DNA of 64,000 nt from Stenotrophomonas tumulicola (lineage in GTDB: Bacteria > Pseudomonadota > Gammaproteobacteria > Xanthomonadales > Xanthomonadaceae): contig NZ_JACGXS010000002.1 in the NCBI RefSeq assembly GCF_014117215.1, positions 248,001-312,000 of the forward strand. The letters run 5' to 3'. A program made the position numbers and the translations under genes. Below are positions 1 to 11,843 of this stretch, one piece after another. The notes beneath the pieces are model-generated. The model had not been told where the DNA came from and searched no databases. It was given only the letters and a program-made list of their open reading frames with translations. The first letter of the stretch is position 1. The number at the start of each line of letters is the position of its first letter.

Positions 1-833
1 GCGATGCGCTGATGGCACCGATCGAGGGCGATGGCGAAGCCGGCTTCCGCTACCTGGCCGACGAAAGCGACCGCTTCGAGCTGCCCGGGCTGTGGCTGAG
101 CTCGGAAGAACTGCATGCGCTGCTGGCATCCCAGCACCTGCTGGCGCGTACCGGCGGTGGGGTGCTTTCCTCGGTGCTGGCGCCGTTGCAGCAGCGCATC
201 GAAGGCCTGTTGGCGGCGCAGGCCGGCGTGAGCAGCTGGCCGGTGGACCGGGTACGGGTGATCCCGCACCGGGTGCGCAAATTCGATGAAGCCAGCTTCC
301 GCAGCGTCGCGTCGGCGGTGCTGGAACGGCGCCAGCTGGCGTTCGAATATCGTGCCCGCTCCACCGATGAAGCGACCCGGCGCTTGGTGTCGCCGCAGCG
401 GCTGACCCACTATCGCGACAACTGGTACCTGGATGCCTGGGACCATGACCGCGACGCGCTGCGCAGTTTCGCGGTGGATCGCATCAACAAGGCCCGCGTC
501 GTCGATGCCCCGGCCACCGATGTGGACGAAACCGACCTGGATGCGCAGCTGGGTGCCAGCTACGGTATTTTCTCCGGTGCCCCCAAGGGCTGGGCGACCA
601 TCGTCTTCAGCGCCAAGGCCGCACGCTGGGTGGCCGACGAGCATTGGCACGCCAACCAGCAGGGACGTTTCCTGGCAGATGGCCGCTATGAACTCAAGGT
701 ACCCTACAGCGTATCCCGAGAATTGCTGATGGACGTGCTGCACTACGGTTCCGATGCCGAGATCATCGAGCCGGTGATGCTGCGCGAACAGGCCAAGAGC
801 CTGCTGGCGCTGGCCCTCAGCAGCTACGAATGA
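1..833 (+). CDS. WYL-domain transcriptional regulator, C-terminal part
   Basis: The reading frame is open to the left edge, so the 5' end lies outside the window and the first internal ATG (base 12) is not a convincing start. The visible ~275 residues match the C-terminal part of YafY/PafC-type regulators: a helical linker, then a WYL domain (around the segment LAFEYRARSTDEATRRLVSP with the pattern for ligand binding, and YLDAWDHDRDALRSFAVDRI), and a C-terminal WCX-like segment. In this family an N-terminal winged HTH, expected upstream, binds DNA and the WYL domain senses a ligand. The gene ends 25 bases before metQ in the same direction, so read-through is possible, but no functional link is known. 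Family assignment is firm, regulon unknown. Confidence 0.85.
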   Translation, partial: DALMAPIEGDGEAGFRYLADESDRFELPGLWLSSEELHALLASQHLLARTGGGVLSSVLAPLQQRIEGLLAAQAGVSSWPVDRVRVIPHRVRKFDEASFRSVASAVLERRQLAFEYRARSTDEATRRLVSPQRLTHYRDNWYLDAWDHDRDALRSFAVDRINKARVVDAPATDVDETDLDAQLGASYGIFSGAPKGWATIVFSAKAARWVADEHWHANQQGRFLADGRYELKVPYSVSRELLMDVLHYGSDAEIIEPVMLREQAKSLLALALSSYE

Positions 834-858
834 CCCTCCCCCGAGATCGAAACATACG

Positions 859-1656
859 ATGAAGAAGACCCTGCTGTTGTCACTTTTCGCCGCCGTGGCA
901 CTGACGCTGAGCGCCTGCGGAAAATCCGGCGATACCTCGCAGAAGCTGGTGGTCGCCGCCACGGCGGTACCGCACGCGGAAATCCTGGACGTGGTGAAGC
1001 CGATCCTGAAAGAGCAGGGCGTGGAACTGGACGTGCGTGTCTTCAATGATTATGTGCAGCCCAACGACCAGCTGGTGCAGAAGCAGGTGGATGTGAACTA
1101 CTTCCAGACCGAGCCTTACCTGGATGCCTACAACCGCGACCGCAAGACCGCCCTGGTCACCGTGGCCGGGGTGCACATCGAGCCGTTCGGCGCGTACTCG
1201 CGCAAGGTGAAATCGCTGGATGAGCTGCGCGAAGGCGCCGATGTGGTGATCCCGAATGATCCGAGCAACAACAGCCGTGCGCTGATCCTGCTGCACAACG
1301 CGGGTGTCCTCCAGCTCAAGGACGCCACCAACGCATTGGCGACCCAGCGCGACATCATCGCCAACCCGAAGAACCTGAAGTTCCGCGAGCTGGATTCGGC
1401 GATGCTGCCGCGCGTGCTGGACCAGGTCGACCTGGCGTTGATCAACACCAACTACGCGCTGGATGCCGGCCTGAACCCGACCCAGGATGCGCTGGCGATC
1501 GAAAGCAAGGACTCGCCCTACGTGAACTTCCTGGTTGCCCGCGAGGACAACAAGGATGATCCGCGCGTGCAGAAGCTGGCACAGGCCCTGACCAGCCCGC
1601 AGGTGAAGGAATTCATCGCGCAGAAGTACAAGGGCGCGGTGCTGCCGGCATTCTGA
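859..1656 (+). CDS. metQ: D-methionine-binding lipoprotein MetQ
   Basis: Substrate-binding lipoprotein of the methionine ABC importer. A type II signal peptide is visible: positive N-terminus MKK, hydrophobic core and lipobox L17-S18-A19-C20, so the mature protein is anchored through Cys20. The remaining ~245 residues are a NLPA/MetQ domain (motifs VAATAVPHAEIL near the mature start, ...QVDVNYFQTEPYLDAYN, and ALINTNYALDAGL). Length 265 aa is normal. Its partners metN and metI are not here but about 47 kb away at 48104-49797. The stop codon is followed within 7 bases by a repeat array, and copies of the last ~22 bases of this gene occur in that array. Confidence 0.93.
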   Translation: MKKTLLLSLFAAVALTLSACGKSGDTSQKLVVAATAVPHAEILDVVKPILKEQGVELDVRVFNDYVQPNDQLVQKQVDVNYFQTEPYLDAYNRDRKTALVTVAGVHIEPFGAYSRKVKSLDELREGADVVIPNDPSNNSRALILLHNAGVLQLKDATNALATQRDIIANPKNLKFRELDSAMLPRVLDQVDLALINTNYALDAGLNPTQDALAIESKDSPYVNFLVAREDNKDDPRVQKLAQALTSPQVKEFIAQKYKGAVLPAF

Positions 1657-1663
1657 CCATCGG

Positions 1664-2102
1664 GTAGCGCCGGGCCATGCCCGGCGGCCTTGGGTGCCAC
1701 CGCCGCGAGGCGGCTCGCCGGGCATGGCCCGGCGCTACCAGCGTCAAGCCACCTGGAACGCAAGCGGGCGGCCACGGCACGTCCGTCAATCCGCCTGGAA
1801 CTGCCGGTGTTCTGACCATCGGGTAGCGCCGGGCCATGCCCGGCGGCCTTGGGTGCCGCCGCCGCAAGGCGGCTCGCCGGGCATGGCCCGGCGCTACCAG
1901 CGTCAATCCACCTGGAACGCAAGCGGGTGGCCACGGTACGTCCGTCAATCCGCGCGGTGCTGCCGGCGTTCTGACCATCGGGTAGCGCCGGGCCATGCCC
2001 GGCGGCCTTGGGTGCCACCGCCGCGAGACGGCTCGCCGGGCATGGCCCGGCGCTACCAGCGTCAATCCAGCTGGAACGCGAGCGGGTGGCCACGGCACGT
2101 CC
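1664..2102 (+). repeat. Tandem array, three 159-bp units with GTAG palindromes
   Basis: Three GTAG-headed palindromes (1664-1738, 1823-1897, 1982-2056) recur with an exact 159-bp period. Each is a pair of inverted REP halves, GTAGCGCCGGGCC...GGCCCGGCGCTAC. The spacer between palindromes is made of a copy of the antisense glpK 3' end (1743-1777, 1902-1936, 2061-2095; the true one is 2103-2138) followed by a copy of the metQ 3' end including its TGA (about 1800-1814 and 1952-1973). The array therefore arose by repeated duplication across the metQ/glpK junction. The palindromes may also end transcription of both convergent genes. Confidence 0.9.
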
Positions 2103-2103
2103 G

Positions 2104-5234
<3,131 letters not shown>

Positions 5235-5423
5235 GGATCGATGACCTCCAGCGCGCGCCAGCCCGGGAAGTATCGAGCGTAGCGCAGCGCGGCTGTCGGC
5301 GGGACGCCCTTTCCCGCCTGGTATCCGCTGCATGCCTGGCGGCGCAACCTTGTGTCGGCGACGGCCAGCGCCACGGCCGCGAGGCCGTGGGGCGACCGTT
5401 TGGCGGTAGAGCGGATACGACAA

Positions 5424-5441
5424 CGGGCCCCGAAGGGCCCG
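5424..5441 (-). terminator. Hairpin after first OmpW gene
   Basis: Perfect 7-bp stem CGGGCCC/GGGCCCG with a CGAA (UUCG on the minus-strand RNA) tetraloop, 53 bases past the stop of the minus-strand OmpW gene. The following bases are only weakly T-rich, so efficiency is uncertain. Confidence 0.5.
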
Positions 5442-5494
5442 CTGCAGCGAGGTGACAGGGGCACCCCGATGAGGGTGCCGCCGGCTGTCGCGTC

Positions 5495-6172
5495 TTAGAA
5501 GCGCGCGCCGATGCCGAAGCCGACGGTCCACGGATCCAGCTTGGCCCGCGTGCCGACCTGCAGGCCGTCGAGGGTCACTTCAGGACGCGAATGCAGGTAA
5601 CGCGCGTCGGCACGTGCGAACCAGGTGGAATTGATGTCCATGTCCACGCCGACCGTACCGATGAAGCCTTCGGCGGTCTTCAGGCCGAGGTGGCCGACCG
5701 GAGCAGCCGGCACCGTCAGCTTTTCGTTGCTGAAGTTGGACTGGTAGTAGCCTGCGCCCAGGAACGGGCGGAACACGTTGTCGGCGTGGCCGAAATGGTA
5801 CTGGCCACTCAGCGCCACCGGCTGCTGTTCGACGGTGCCCAGGCGGGTGCCTTCGACGCCGCGCGCGCGGTGGTGGAACTTGTCGGCCGCGCCCCACAGT
5901 TCGATGGCGATGTTGTCGTTGATGTAGTAGCTGAAGCTGACGGTCGGTGCCGGGCCGCCATCGGCCTTCTGCACCACGCCTTCAACAGCGTTGTTCTTCG
6001 GCTGCAGCAGGGCGATGCCGCCGACCACGGCGAAATGCTTGCCTGAAGCCGTCGTCTGCGCCTCGACCATGTCGCTGCCGGCCGGGCGTTCGACGGTGGT
6101 GGCAGGATCCTGCGCGAAAGCGGCGGGGGCGAAAGCCAGCAGGGACAGCGTGAGAGCGTGGATGGATCGCAT
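5495..6172 (-). CDS. OmpW family outer-membrane protein, copy 1
   Basis: Small eight-stranded outer-membrane beta-barrel of the OmpW family, 225 aa. Signal peptide with cleavage expected after AFA at residue 20. The mature part has the family pattern: SFSYYINDNIAIELWGA, FLGAGYYQSNF, and an aromatic C-terminus (GIGARF) for BAM recognition. OmpW proteins form channels for small hydrophobic molecules and often respond to stress or oxygen. AGGAG precedes the start. A second, very similar gene lies 310 bases upstream on the same strand; each has its own terminator and both share a conserved upstream block, suggesting duplication of a whole transcription unit. Confidence 0.9.
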   Translation of the reverse strand: MRSIHALTLSLLAFAPAAFAQDPATTVERPAGSDMVEAQTTASGKHFAVVGGIALLQPKNNAVEGVVQKADGGPAPTVSFSYYINDNIAIELWGAADKFHHRARGVEGTRLGTVEQQPVALSGQYHFGHADNVFRPFLGAGYYQSNFSNEKLTVPAAPVGHLGLKTAEGFIGTVGVDMDINSTWFARADARYLHSRPEVTLDGLQVGTRAKLDPWTVGFGIGARF

Positions 6173-6232
6173 TGGGGGAATCTCCTGTGATTATTGTTCT
6201 TGGCCCCCTTTCTGCGGGGCGCGGCAAACGTA

Positions 6233-6290
6233 AGCCGCGCAACATGAATCGAAACCTGCGCTGGTTAAAGTTTAGTTTTGTCGAGCCGTC
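6233..6290 (-). promoter_or_regulatory. Upstream block shared by both OmpW genes (copy 1)
   Basis: This stretch matches 7215-7280 upstream of the second OmpW gene, far better than the rest of the non-coding DNA: shared words include GCGGGGCGC, AACGTAAG, CGCGC-ACATGAATCGAA and GTTAAA (plus-strand reading). Conservation outside the coding region suggests a common promoter or operator. No clear FNR-type TTGAT-ATCAA box was found. Confidence 0.45.
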
Positions 6291-6414
6291 ATGCCTATTG
6301 GAAGCCTTGTGCCCCAATGGATTCCAGTTGATGACGTATATGGCATGTTGCCGGCTGACAAAGCCGGATACGACAGATCAAAGGATATTGCCCGCTGTGG
6401 GTCGCGGTAAAAAC

Positions 6415-6442
6415 GACAACGGGCCCGATCGGGCCCGTTGTC
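6415..6442 (-). terminator. Rho-independent terminator of second OmpW gene
   Basis: Perfect 28-base palindrome whose half is GACAACGGGCCCGA. On the minus strand it is followed by GTTTTT, giving a standard intrinsic terminator 41 bases after the stop codon of the minus-strand OmpW gene at 6483. Confidence 0.75.
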
Positions 6443-6482
6443 TGCCAGTGCCTGTCATTGTCAGGCGCTGTGCTGCCGCTGC

Positions 6483-7175
6483 TTAGAATCGCGCACCGAG
6501 ACCGAAGCCGACGGTCCATGGATCCAGCTTGGCATCCGCGCCCGTCCCCTGGCCGCCCACCTGCACTTCCGGGCGCGCATGCATGTAGCGCGCATCGGCA
6601 CGGGCGAACCATGTCGAGTTGATGTTCATGTCCACGCCGACGGTGCCGATGGCGCCCTTGGCGGTCTCCAGCCCGATATGTTCGGTGACGCCCGGTGCAA
6701 CCAGGTCCTCATTGCTGAAGTTGGATTCGTAGTAGCCCACGCCGACGAACGGACGGAACACGTTGTCCGCCTGGCCGAAGTGATACTGGCCGCTCAGGGC
6801 GATCGGCTGCTGCTCCACGGTGCCCAGGCGTTCGTTGCCGACGCCACGCACGCGGTGGTTGAACTTGTCGGCCGCGCCCCACAGTTCAACCGCCCAGTTG
6901 TCGTTGATGTAGTAGCTCAGGCTCAGGGTCGGTGCCGGGCCGCCATCGAACTTGCGTACCCCTTCGACCGGATCATTCTTCGGCTGCAGCAGGGCCACGC
7001 CGCCGACCACGGCGAAATGCTTGCCCGATGCGGTATCGCCGGAGGTGCCGCTGTCGGTGGCGTAGCTGTTGGCGTCGGCGCCCTCGGGGGTCGCTGGATA
7101 TTCCTGGGCGAAAGCGGATGGCGCGAAGGCAGCCGTCGCCAGCAGGGACAAGGTCAGGGCGTTGATGGTACGCAT
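6483..7175 (-). CDS. OmpW family outer-membrane protein, copy 2
   Basis: 230-aa paralogue of the neighbouring OmpW protein. Signal peptide ends at AFA (about residue 23). The mature barrel keeps LLQPKND, SLSYYINDNWAVELWGAADKFNHR, YYESNFSNE, FARADARYMHARPEV and the terminal GLGARF. The start at 7175 is preceded by GAGGAG; an upstream in-frame ATG at 7259 adds residues without a signal peptide and was rejected. Divergence from copy 1 is concentrated just after the signal peptide and in one loop, which fits barrels whose surface loops evolve fastest. Confidence 0.9.
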   Translation of the reverse strand: MRTINALTLSLLATAAFAPSAFAQEYPATPEGADANSYATDSGTSGDTASGKHFAVVGGVALLQPKNDPVEGVRKFDGGPAPTLSLSYYINDNWAVELWGAADKFNHRVRGVGNERLGTVEQQPIALSGQYHFGQADNVFRPFVGVGYYESNFSNEDLVAPGVTEHIGLETAKGAIGTVGVDMNINSTWFARADARYMHARPEVQVGGQGTGADAKLDPWTVGFGLGARF

Positions 7176-7214
7176 GGGGGAATCTCCTCGATTACCGGTG
7201 CCAGGGTCCCCTTG

Positions 7215-7280
7215 CGGGGCGCAATCAACGTAAGTCGCGCCACATGAATCGAATCCCACGCGCGTTAAAAAATAGTTGTG
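7215..7280 (-). promoter_or_regulatory. Upstream block shared by both OmpW genes (copy 2)
   Basis: Second copy of the conserved block described at 6233-6290, at the same distance from its gene. It contains CAACGTAAG, CACATGAATCGAAT and GCGTTAAA. Likely promoter or operator region of the minus-strand OmpW gene; exact -35/-10 not assignable. Confidence 0.45.
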
Positions 7281-7326
7281 TGTGTTCAGCGAACAATGGC
7301 CATACCCTTGGTGTTGATGGCCTTCG

Positions 7327-7884
7327 ATGGTGGGTGATGTTCATGCAGATGGTGGAACCGTGAGTGGAAATGACGCCTGCATCGGGCTGCCAGCGCAGTT
7401 GGATGCGGATTGCCGCGTGCTGGTGCTGGGTTCGATGCCGGGTATCGCGTCACTGCAGCAAGCGCAGTACTACGCTCATCCGCGCAATCGGTTCTGGCCG
7501 TTGATGGCCGTGCTGTGCGGCGTCGACGCCGGGGCAGGCTACGCCACGCGGCTGCAGCAGATGCAGGCGGCCGGCGTGGGTCTGTGGGACGTCATCGGGC
7601 AATGTCGTCGCCGGGGCAGCCTGGACGAGGACATCGTGCGCGGTAGCGAGATCGCCAATCCCGTTGCAGCACTGATGGCCACGTTGCCCGACCTGCGGTT
7701 GGTGGCCTGCAACGGTGCGGCCGCGCACCGGGCATTCGTGCGCTTCATCCAGCCGGCGCTGCGCTTGCCGTCGGCGGTGCCGGTACTGGCGCTGCCATCG
7801 ACCAGCCCGGCCAATGCAGCGGCGAGCCTGCAGAAGCTGCAGCAGGCGTGGCGGCCGCTGGCCGATGCGCTGGCCACCGGTTGA
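7327..7884 (+). CDS. DNA glycosylase of uracil-DNA glycosylase family 6 (hypoxanthine type)
   Basis: Probable DNA-deoxyinosine glycosylase that removes deaminated bases. The family hallmark GSMPG with following SLQQAQYYAHPRNRFW is at residues 35-57, with Asn54 in the HPRN motif as the expected catalytic residue; the second active-site motif LPSTSPANA is near residue 155. Length 185 aa is typical. The start could be ATG 7327 or GTG 7360; the latter removes a non-conserved leader and fits better with the family N-terminus, but neither has a strong ribosome site. It is monocistronic, between divergent ompW and aceF. Confidence 0.8.
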   Translation: MVGDVHADGGTVSGNDACIGLPAQLDADCRVLVLGSMPGIASLQQAQYYAHPRNRFWPLMAVLCGVDAGAGYATRLQQMQAAGVGLWDVIGQCRRRGSLDEDIVRGSEIANPVAALMATLPDLRLVACNGAAAHRAFVRFIQPALRLPSAVPVLALPSTSPANAAASLQKLQQAWRPLADALATG

Positions 7885-8109
7885 GGCAGCCGGGGTACAA
7901 GGGCAGCGGGGCATCGTATCGATGGCAGCGAGGGACAATACGCCACCGACTGGTCATGCCCCACGACGCGCCATTCCAGCGCAAGCGCACTGGACACAAC
8001 AGCGTGTCCCGGGACAGTACGGACTGAAAACGCCATCAACGGTTGGCGAGGGGGCCTTGCTGGCCGCACAATAGGTGTTTCCCTACACCAGATTGCCGGA
8101 GTTATCCCC

Positions 8110-9831
8110 ATGGCCGAAATCAAGGAAGCCCTCGTCCCCGATATCGGTGACTACAGCGATATCCCGGTAATCGAGGTGCTGGTCGCCGTCGGCGACACGG
8201 TCAAGAAGGATCAAGGCCTGGTCACGCTGGAAAGCGACAAGGCGACGATGGAGGTGCCATCGTCGGTCGCAGGCGTGGTCAAGGAGGTCAAGGTGAAGGT
8301 CGGCGACAACCTGTCCGAGGGCAAGGTCGTGGCGCTGATCGAAGTGGCCGGGGAGGATGCCCCGGCCGCCACGCCGGCTCCTGCTGCCGCCCCGGCACCG
8401 GCCAAGGCCGCCGCCCCGGCAGCGCAGCAGAGCGCTCCGGTCGCCGCGGCACCGGCTGCGGCCGCCAGTGGCGGTACCGTGGAGGCGCTGGTGCCGGATA
8501 TCGGCGATTACACCGATATCCCGGTCATCGAAGTGCTGGTCGCCGTCGGCGACACGGTGAAGAAGGACCAGGGCCTGGTCACGCTGGAAAGCGACAAGGC
8601 GACGATGGAAGTGCCTTCGTCGGTTGCAGGCGTGGTCAAGGAAATCAAGGTGAAGGTCGGCGACACCCTGTCCCAGGGCAAGGTCGTGGCCATCATCGAG
8701 GCTGAAGGTGAGGCCAGTGCCGCGCCGGCACCGACCCCGGCCAATGCCGCCGCCAACGAAACCGCTGAAACCGCCACCAAGGTCGAGCCGGTCGCCATGC
8801 CGGCGCAGCCGGACAACCTGGCTGCACGCGAGATTGCCAGCGCGCCATCGGCCGGCGCGCCGACCAGCCCGCCGGTGCAGTTCAACGCCGACAGCGTGCT
8901 GCCGGCCAAGGTGCCCTATGCAACCCCGGCCGTGCGCGTGTTCGCCCGCGAGCTGGGCGTGGACCTGCTGCAGGTCAGCGGTACCGAGAAGGGTGGCCGC
9001 ATCACCAAGGGTGACGTGCAGAAGTTCGTCAAGGCCGCACTGACCAGCGGCGCGGCCGCGGGTACCGGTGCGCCGGCCGCTGCCGGTGGTGGGCTGAACC
9101 TGCTGCCGTGGCCGAAGGTGGACTTCAGCAAGTTCGGCGAGGTCGAAGTCCAGCCGTTGTCGCGCATCAAGAAGATCTCCGGTGCGAACCTGGCCCGCAA
9201 CTGGGCGATGATCCCGCACGTCACGCAGTTCGAGCAGGCCGACATCACCGAGCTGGAAGCCCTGCGCCTGGCACTGAACAAGGAAAACGAGAAGGCCGGC
9301 ATCAAGCTGACCATGCTCGCCTTCCTGGTCAAGGCCAGTGCCGCGGCGCTGAAGAAGTTCCCGGAGTTCAACGCCTCGCTGGATGCCAGCGGCGAGAACC
9401 TGACCCTGAAGAAGTACTTCAACATCGGTTTCGCCGCCGATACGCCGAACGGCCTGGTCGTGCCGGTGATCCGCGACGTCGACAAGAAGGGCGTGGTGCA
9501 GATCGCGCAGGAAAGCGGCGAGCTGGCGAAGAAGGCGCGCGACGGCAAGCTGGGTCCGGCCGACATGAGTGGCGGCTGCTTCTCGATCAGCTCGCTGGGC
9601 GGCATCGGCGGCACTGCGTTCACGCCGATCGTCAATGCGCCGGAAGTGGCCATCCTCGGTGTCTCCAAGTCGTCCATCCAGCCGGTCTGGAACGGCAAGG
9701 AGTTCGCGCCGAAACTGCTGCTGCCGCTGTCGCTGAGCTACGACCACCGGGTCATCGACGGCGCGTTGGCCGCACGTTTCACCACGTACCTGTCGCAGGT
9801 GCTGGCCGACATGCGCCGCGTACTGCTCTGA
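8110..9831 (+). CDS. aceF: Dihydrolipoyllysine acetyltransferase, pyruvate dehydrogenase E2
   Basis: E2 core of the pyruvate dehydrogenase complex: transfers the acetyl group from lipoamide to CoA. Domains in order: lipoyl domain 1 (lipoyl Lys44 in ESDKAT), Ala/Pro-rich linker (82-121), lipoyl domain 2 (Lys163), second linker, peripheral subunit-binding domain (about 268-306), and catalytic domain (340-573) with His546 and Asp550 in DHRVIDG. The two lipoyl domains are nearly identical. lpdA follows 107 bases downstream and also carries a lipoyl domain. The E1 gene aceE is not within the window, so the complex is encoded at two loci at least. Confidence 0.95.
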   Translation: MAEIKEALVPDIGDYSDIPVIEVLVAVGDTVKKDQGLVTLESDKATMEVPSSVAGVVKEVKVKVGDNLSEGKVVALIEVAGEDAPAATPAPAAAPAPAKAAAPAAQQSAPVAAAPAAAASGGTVEALVPDIGDYTDIPVIEVLVAVGDTVKKDQGLVTLESDKATMEVPSSVAGVVKEIKVKVGDTLSQGKVVAIIEAEGEASAAPAPTPANAAANETAETATKVEPVAMPAQPDNLAAREIASAPSAGAPTSPPVQFNADSVLPAKVPYATPAVRVFARELGVDLLQVSGTEKGGRITKGDVQKFVKAALTSGAAAGTGAPAAAGGGLNLLPWPKVDFSKFGEVEVQPLSRIKKISGANLARNWAMIPHVTQFEQADITELEALRLALNKENEKAGIKLTMLAFLVKASAAALKKFPEFNASLDASGENLTLKKYFNIGFAADTPNGLVVPVIRDVDKKGVVQIAQESGELAKKARDGKLGPADMSGGCFSISSLGGIGGTAFTPIVNAPEVAILGVSKSSIQPVWNGKEFAPKLLLPLSLSYDHRVIDGALAARFTTYLSQVLADMRRVLL

Positions 9832-9938
9832 TCGAGCACGCAAGCCCCCTCCGTGTGGCCGCCGCGATGCGCGCGGCCGCGTGACGAACTGCAGTGACAG
9901 CCCGCCGGCCATCCCGCGCGGGCACGAAGGAAACCACC

Positions 9939-11753
9939 ATGGCCACGATTGAAGTCAAGGTTCCAGACATCGGCGATTACAACGATGTGCCGGTGATCGA
10001 AATATTGGTCGCCGTCGGCGATACGGTGAAGAAGGACCAGGGCCTGGTGACCCTGGAATCGGACAAGGCCACGCTGGAAGTGCCGTCCTCGGCAGCTGGC
10101 GTGGTCAAGGAATTGAAGGTGAAGCTGGGCGACACGCTGTCCGAAGGTGCCGTCGTGGTGGTGCTGGAAGCCGAGGGCGAAGGTGCCGCACCGGCCGCAC
10201 CGGCCAAGGCCGCCGCAGCGCCGGCAGCAGGCGCACCCGGCAACAAGCCGCCGGTGACCCCGTCGCACCGTGCGCCGGCCGAACCGGCTGCGCCGAAGCC
10301 GGCGCTGTCGTCCGGCAAGGCCGCGGACATCGAATGCGCGATGGTCGTGCTCGGCTCCGGCCCTGGCGGCTACACCGCCGCGTTCCGTGCCGCCGACGTC
10401 GGCCTGGATACCGTCATCGTCGAACGCTACGCCAGCCTCGGCGGCGTCTGCCTCAATGTCGGCTGCATTCCGTCCAAGGCGCTGCTGCACGCGGCAGCGG
10501 TGATCGATGAAGTCGCCCATGCCAATGATTTCGGCGTGGAGTTCGGCAAGCCGAAGATCACCCTGGACAAGCTGCGCGAATACAAGGAAAAGGTCGTCGG
10601 CCAATTGACCAAGGGCCTGGCCGGCATGGCCAAGCAGCGCAAGGTGCGCACCGTGCAGGGCGTGGGCCGTTTCGTCTCCGCCAACGAACTGCAGATCACT
10701 GCCGAGGACGGCAGCACCCAGTTGCTGCGTTTCCAGCAGTGCATCATCGCGGCCGGTTCGCAGGCAGTGAAGCTGCCGAATTTCCCGTGGGACGATCCGC
10801 GCGTGATGGATTCCACCGATGCACTCGAACTGGCCGAAGTGCCGGGTTCGCTGCTGGTCGTCGGCGGCGGCATCATCGGCCTGGAAATGGCCACGGTCTA
10901 TGCTGCGCTGGGCAGCAAGGTCACCGTGGTCGAGTTCATGGAACAGCTGATGCCAGGCGCCGACAAGGACCTGGTCAAGCCGCTGGCCGACCGCCTGAAG
11001 AAGCAGGGCGTCGAGGTACACCTGAAGACCAAGGCCTCCGGCGTAAGCGCCGACAAGAAGGGCGTCACCGTCACCTTCGAATCGGCCACCGAAGGTGAGA
11101 AGCCGGCGCTGGAGCAGGGCACTTTCGACCGCGTGCTGGTAGCCGTGGGCCGTTCGCCGAACGGCAGGAAGATCGATGCCGAAAAGGCCGGCGTGCAGGT
11201 CTCCGATCGTGGTTTCATTCCGGTCGACCGGCAGATGCGTACCAACGTGCCGCACATCTTCGCCATCGGCGACATCGTCGGCAACCCGATGCTGGCGCAC
11301 AAGGCGACGCACGAAGGCAAGCTGGCCGCTGAAGTGGCCGCTGGCCACAAGAAGGAATGGGTCGCACGGGTGATTCCGTCGGTGGCCTACACCAACCCGG
11401 AGATCGCCTGGGTTGGCGTGACCGAAACCGAGGCGAAGGCCAAGGGCCTGAAAGTCGGCGTGGCCAAGTTCCCGTGGGCAGCCAGTGGCCGTGCCATCGG
11501 CATCGGTCGTACCGAAGGCTTCACCAAGCTGATCTTCGACGAGGAAACCCACCGCGTCATCGGCGGCGGCATCGTCGGCGTGCACGCAGGCGACCTGCTG
11601 GCCGAGATCGGCCTGGCCATCGAAATGGGTGCCGAAGCCGAGGACATCGGCCACACCATCCACGCGCATCCGACGCTGAGCGAGTCGGTGGCGATGGCAT
11701 CGGAAATCTACGACGGCACCATCACCGATCTGTATCTGCCGAAGAAGAAGTAG
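9939..11753 (+). CDS. lpdA: Dihydrolipoyl dehydrogenase E3 with N-terminal lipoyl domain
   Basis: Flavoprotein that reoxidises dihydrolipoamide with NAD+. Unusual but recurrent in this bacterial group: an N-terminal lipoyl domain (Lys43 in ESDKAT) and a 45-residue Ala/Pro linker precede the E3 body (from ~130): FAD fingerprint GSGPGGY, redox-active Cys171/Cys176 (CLNVGC), NAD fingerprint GGGIIGLE and the C-terminal His577-Glu582 pair. Start ATG 9939 begins the lipoyl domain; an earlier in-frame start has no similarity. Product 604 aa. Probably co-transcribed with aceF. The stop codon TAG at 11751 is the TAG of a GTAG repeat head. Confidence 0.95.
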   Translation: MATIEVKVPDIGDYNDVPVIEILVAVGDTVKKDQGLVTLESDKATLEVPSSAAGVVKELKVKLGDTLSEGAVVVVLEAEGEGAAPAAPAKAAAAPAAGAPGNKPPVTPSHRAPAEPAAPKPALSSGKAADIECAMVVLGSGPGGYTAAFRAADVGLDTVIVERYASLGGVCLNVGCIPSKALLHAAAVIDEVAHANDFGVEFGKPKITLDKLREYKEKVVGQLTKGLAGMAKQRKVRTVQGVGRFVSANELQITAEDGSTQLLRFQQCIIAAGSQAVKLPNFPWDDPRVMDSTDALELAEVPGSLLVVGGGIIGLEMATVYAALGSKVTVVEFMEQLMPGADKDLVKPLADRLKKQGVEVHLKTKASGVSADKKGVTVTFESATEGEKPALEQGTFDRVLVAVGRSPNGRKIDAEKAGVQVSDRGFIPVDRQMRTNVPHIFAIGDIVGNPMLAHKATHEGKLAAEVAAGHKKEWVARVIPSVAYTNPEIAWVGVTETEAKAKGLKVGVAKFPWAASGRAIGIGRTEGFTKLIFDEETHRVIGGGIVGVHAGDLLAEIGLAIEMGAEAEDIGHTIHAHPTLSESVAMASEIYDGTITDLYLPKKK

Positions 11754-11840
11754 CGCCGGGCCATTGCCCGGCGGATGACAGAAACCCCGGGGAAACCCGG
11801 GGTTTCTGTTTGCGGCCCGCCGAGCACGGCTCGGCGCTAC
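11750..11840 (+). repeat. GTAG repeat pair enclosing a terminator
   Basis: A plus-strand GTAG half (11750-11774, GTAGCGCCGGGCCA...) and an inverted half ending GGCTCGGCGCTAC at 11840 flank the hairpin at 11779-11808. The two halves belong to different sequence subtypes (CCGGGC and CCGAGC), so the pair is a mixed one. The left half provides the lpdA stop codon. Confidence 0.75.
11779..11811 (+). terminator. Intrinsic terminator after aceF-lpdA
   Basis: 12-bp stem CAGAAACCCCGG / CCGGGGTTTCTG with a short A-rich loop, followed by TTT. Located 26 bases after the lpdA stop; because the stem begins with A residues it can also work on the minus strand for the convergent barrel gene. Confidence 0.8.
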
Positions 11841-11843
11841 GGA

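Noticed and set aside
1664..2056. CRISPR array
   Set aside because: Period is constant, but the between-repeat DNA is itself repeated and derived from metQ and glpK ends; no cas genes. The same applies to 20383-20590.
8083..11669. Long minus-strand open frames opposite aceF and lpdA (609 and 643 codons)
   Set aside because: Antisense frames arise from GC-rich codon bias; the plus-strand frames have full homology and the antisense products have His/Arg/Gly-rich random composition.
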